From: Funneliformis mosseae
Lineage: Eukaryota; Glomeromycota; Glomeromycetes; Glomerales; Glomeraceae
Direction: 5' to 3'
Assembly (NCBI GenBank): GCA_910592005.1
Contig: CAJVPP010000332.1
Span: 1 to 35,643 of the forward strand
DNA length: 35,643 nt
The translations under genes and the position numbers were made by a program. This document shows, in pieces, positions 31,720 to 35,643 of this stretch; the first letter of the stretch is position 1, and each line of letters begins with the position of its first letter. The notes under the pieces are model-generated. The model was not told the origin of the DNA. It did no database searches and was given only the letters and a program-made list of their open reading frames with translations.

Positions 31720-34700
31720 AGAAAATTAGAAAAGTATTTCTGAAAGTCATTTCTTGGATTCATCTTTCACTATATTGATGTGTATAATAATGAGGTCCCT
31801 TCAAAAATATATAATCTGAATTTGTATGCATACTATGTGTAGCGCCAATCCAAGTTACAATGTCTTAAAACATTTCGCCCAGTGGTACCTTTCTGCTGCT
31901 TGTCTTTTCCATTCAGCTGGTTTGCTAAAAAAGCTATTGAATCACGTAATAATTTATTCGGTGAAAGGATAGCAACCTTCAAATTATCTTACGATTAGTT
32001 CAGTAAACCTTGTTTGTAAACTAAAAAAAATGAAGATATAATAATTAAATAATGATTAATTAGTTATAACATTTCATTATATAGGAAAATTATCTCTCTC
32101 ACCTATACGTTCTGTTACGATTACTATTTTCAAAGCAGATTGATCACCATCCACTATTTTGATATTAAGATCTAACATACGACTAGCTAGATAATAAACG
32201 ATCAAGCGAATCTCGATGTGATTCTGCATTCTCCTGGATTACCTTTGCTAAACAGCGAATTTCTGAGCGCGGTTCTGTTTTTATGGTTGAGATTATCATT
32301 ATTAAAATTATGAATACAAGTTACAACAAAACTATTGAGTCATTGACAATCATTTGAATACTATCCATTATTGATGTAGATGAACTCGTAAATGTTTTAT
32401 CATTCCAAGTTCTACTTTCTTTATACAGCTTTAAATTCAATCACAAAGATTGATCTGCCTACATAAACAACTTGTGAATCTTTAGTACTATTATTTTCAA
32501 TTAAGAATTTAGCACTAGCGGTGTCTTCGACTTATATACTAGACAAATCATTCTTAGTTTCATTGGAACCATTAGATTATGTAGAAATTAGCCCCATTCA
32601 TACCAAGACGAATTCGAGAAAACTATAATCTTGACGGAAGTGGTCCCCCTCTACCATTACCATTTGTAATGTCACCTCTATGGGAATGTGACTGAAGCAT
32701 GATGAAACTAGGTTATGCTGCTAATAAAGAAGGTGGGTGCTTTGTAGGTAATTTCGATTCATTAGAATTTCTGTGGCTAATGGATTTTCTAATGTTGCAG
32801 CTGGTTTATCAATTGTTGAATTAGCGGTGATCTAAGAATTTGTCCTTTTTACTATATGTCTTTAACTAGCCTATGCTTGCTTTTCTAACTTCATCATTTC
32901 GAACTTATATTTGAGTGACAATTCTGCATTCTTTTAATTTAGACATTCAAAAGGCCAACTAAATAGATTTTTTTAATAAAAGATTATCTATTGCAAGACT
33001 TGTTGAAATAGAACTAATTAAAGGAGGAGACCACAAAGCATGCTTGTCATATAGCTTCGTAGCAAGCTTGGCAGTAATCATTTGCAAGAACTTGATCAAG
33101 TACATTCTTTCGAACTTTCTATTCACCATCGTTGTATTCCTAATAATATATTATTATAATTTCAGCTTTTAACATTAAGCAAGGATAATATATTTATTCA
33201 CCAATTAAAGAAACTTACGACATCATTACTAGTAAACTATGCACTGATATCAACTTTAGGAAATAATTCTTCTGTAGTATTTTTTCCACTATCATCGTTA
33301 CTTATAACTTCGACCTTTTTTTTAAATGTATAAAGAATAGGATAAATCAAAAAATCAATATTTAAGTTAAATATAAAAATGATTCTAGGTTTAATGATAC
33401 AATCGCTTGTTTAATTGGTTTTGGAAGTGCCTTATCAGCCACTTTCAAATTCATTGTCAGTTGTTTAAGTTGAGTAGGGATTTAAGTCTTTAACAAATGT
33501 TATTATATCTACAACAAAATTAAATTATTATAAGGATGATTATTTTAACAACCTTTTTTTTTACCTAATCTTACAAAAACGAACAAGGCTCCCAAAACAG
33601 TGACAGAATTTGTGCGAACAGCCGCATTAGGACTGCTTAATGTGAAATTAAGAAATTCAATCAATTCGCGCACTTGAAGAACTGCTATTCCAAACTCCAT
33701 GATAGCATATTAAACTATCAGTTAATGTCCTGGGTGCTTTTTCTTCATGCAATGGGTCACATGCTATAATTTTATATTTTTTATTAGTATTATAAATATT
33801 TTTTAATTTAGACAACATAACAAGTAATATACCAATTGTTTCGGAATAAGCCGTAAATGCGTCTTCTACAAGTTCCTTTAATTCAAGTCATTAACTTTTC
33901 TATCAATGCTACAGTAACAATCTTATAAATACGATATTATTTTTTTATGAAAAGTAAGTAAAATAAAAAAACGCATTTTACTTGGTATTGATAATGCTGC
34001 CGTTAGTTTTTCACCTTTCGATAAAGTATCTCCATTATATTAAAAAAGTCTAAATTGAAAACTTAGGTTTACACATAACACAACTCATTATAATATAAAT
34101 GTTCTTTCACATCCAGGTTTAACATGATAGACGGATCCAGCTTCTCATTGGCTAATATGAAAATAAAGAGTAAAAATTTGCATAATTACAAGTTACTAAA
34201 ATAACTCACCCTCAAAACGCAATTTCTAATTCTTTTACTCAATCGGCAGTCTGATCTTCGGAAATCAATTCAGCAAACTTGACATTTCTTTCTCTCCTTT
34301 CCACTCTTCTTTGAAAGGTGGAGCAACAAGTTTAGTAGAAGCATTTTTTGGAAGACTTCCTGGCTTTGTTGCTGGGGCGGATTTTCCACAGGAGTTGTCT
34401 GTCGTCTTAGATGCTTATCCCTTCAAAAGGAAAAATAAAGTTGAACTATTCTATAACAATCTAAGAAAGATTAAATTAATTACTCCGAAAATTTGACGTA
34501 CAGCTTCTTTTTTTGTAACAGGTGCATTTGCTTGGATGTTTGTTCGCATCAGAAATATTCAGTTTAACTTCGGCCTTTTCATAACATTTTTTGACGTTCC
34601 CTTTTTATATCGTCAAGCCCTTCCAAGTAAGTGTTCATCGTCTTCTCACCAATGACTTTCATCCTTGTTCCAATCCTTCAAAAGCTGAATTAAGGATGGT

Positions 34701-35248
34701 TTCAAATTTGTCATCATTATTTTAGTTGAAGATTTTATTTTAGCATTTCGATATTCGCTATAATTTAAAGAATAACATAATTAAACTTTATCATTACATG
34801 ATCTTAATCATTTTACAAAATATTCTCACACCTTTTGCAATAACTGCAGATAAAATCAGAATAATAGTTATCCATAATCCTCGAAGTCTTAGAGCTCCTT
34901 TTCTTTCCTTCCATTTGGTAGAACCCTAAAGGAAATTATATGACGTTATTTCAAGAAACTACAATTAAAATTGATATCATAAAATATATATTACCAATCC
35001 AGTATAGAATTCTTTGATACATGTTATTAGTAGACCAGTCGATGTTCTGTAAAAAAATTGTTCAGTATCTTTTCTTCTGCAGCGGCTTCATCACCAAAAC
35101 ATAAATTTCAAAATTTTAAAATAGATAAAATCTAACCAAAAGTTTCATAATAATGCATAACACTACCTCCACCAACTACCGCCGCTGCCTTTTCTTCAGC
35201 AACTTGTGAACGTAATAATCGTCCATTACGAGATTTTCTTGTGGTCAT
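31720..35248 (-). pseudogene. Stu2/XMAP215/ch-TOG microtubule polymerase gene, decayed copy
   Basis: Read from 35248 down, homologous blocks appear in family order: basic linker (LLRSQVAEEKAAAVVGGG); TOG domain start EFYTGLGSTKWKERKGAL, with a 69-nt intron (34926-34994) inside; its continuation SKTSRIMDN in another frame; TOG end MKVIGEKTMNTYLEGLDDIK (34594-34662) and CYEKAEVKLN; a Pro/Lys linker; next TOG with ELISEDQTAD and LSSPNAAVRTNSVTVLGALF (about 33570-33700); KVDISAQFTS and, in the following TOG, a stop then KVRKNVLDQVLAN; coiled-coil and Gly-rich text; and C-terminal blocks DSIQMIVNDS, RMLDLNIKIVDGD and PAEWKRQAAERY (about 31881-31922). These proteins add tubulin to microtubule plus ends. 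Stops and frameshifts are everywhere, and TOG1 and the middle of TOG2 are gone. Retained introns mean a DNA-level duplicate, not a retrocopy. Confidence 0.82.
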
Positions 35249-35259
35249 TTTCAAATTCT

Positions 35260-35643
35260 TATTTTAATTTTTTGATATAAAATATATAAATATCAATGAA
35301 ACCTTTAGTTCGGGAAATTGGATTCGGAAAATGTATATTCAGAAGTCCTACTGTAACCTAGCCCAGTAGTAATGGTCAGCCAATATAAGCTTGCCTAGAA
35401 GCTGTCACTAGTATTCGATCAACCAGACTTGCCTACAAACTGACAATTAGCAGAGTATCTTGCAATAAATTACATTTCATTATTGCATGTGCGCCCAGAC
35501 TCCAAAAATTACTGCTGCACTTTGATGGTACATCTAACATTTCAGATATTTTGGACCTATGCCATAGTCTTCCTTTCAATCATAAGTATTTGATCTAGGC
35601 CATACAGCCCTAAATAAATGATCCTTTTAAGAAAGTATTAGAC
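35260..35643. other. Repeat-like sequence at the window edge
   Basis: No gene. A 20-bp imperfect direct repeat (CTTGCCTAGAAGCTGTCA at about 35390 and CTTGCCTACAAACTGACA at about 35428), then TGCATGTGCGCCCAGACTCC (35484), which has the look of a transposon end but has no inverted partner inside the window. Confidence 0.35.

Noticed and set aside
34311..34496. Plus-strand frame of 61 codons
   Set aside because: Antisense of the Pro/Lys linker of the ch-TOG relic.

Overview
The window is a strongly A+T-rich eukaryotic (fungal) sequence. Its gene families point to an arbuscular mycorrhizal fungus close to Rhizophagus (Glomeromycotina): kinase-like genes with an N-terminal C-x2-C...C-x2-C segment and an HCDFHH catalytic loop, a BTB-BACK-TLDc gene, Tc1 elements, a LINE-like non-LTR retrotransposon, and a PIF1-helicase fragment with no surrounding gene. 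The organism assignment is inference from these families. Introns are short (about 65-95 nt, GTAAGT...TTTAG). Almost every recognisable gene is broken.

Layout. 1-1893: 5'-truncated LINE (endonuclease then reverse transcriptase). 2457-2930: ~139-bp tandem repeat. 3421-4692, minus strand: a candidate micro-exon gene whose first four exons (22, 39, 12 and 57 nt) stay open and share phase 1, followed by ten sites with exactly 3 nt between an acceptor-like and a donor-like signal. 4700-9050: non-repetitive DNA with no gene I can support. 9054-9443: inverted-repeat element. 10125-12316, plus strand: a second, larger array of the same 'TAG-NNN-GTAAGT' type (about 24 sites) running, in matching phase, into a dead kinase gene (12317-13654). 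14300-20250: eroded Tc1 copies and repeat fragments. 21740-22425, minus: second dead kinase. 22604-24161: BTB-TLDc pseudogene. 25108-26570: palindromic elements and a GC-richer PIF1 helicase fragment bounded by a 12-bp inverted repeat. 27573-29133, minus: two unrecognised genes. 29160-31600: A+T desert. 31720-35248, minus: a decayed, intron-containing copy of a Stu2/XMAP215/ch-TOG microtubule polymerase gene.

Two themes tie the window together. First, two outward-facing arrays of possible 3-nt micro-exons, where the 3-nt gap is fixed although unit length varies from about 50 to 130 bp; this is the best candidate here for something undescribed. Second, premature stops in unrelated relics lie mostly where Trp or Gln is expected (TGG to TAG/TGA, CAA/CAG to TAA/TAG), a C-to-T signature that resembles repeat-induced point mutation but could also be ordinary deamination in a methylated, A+T-biased genome.
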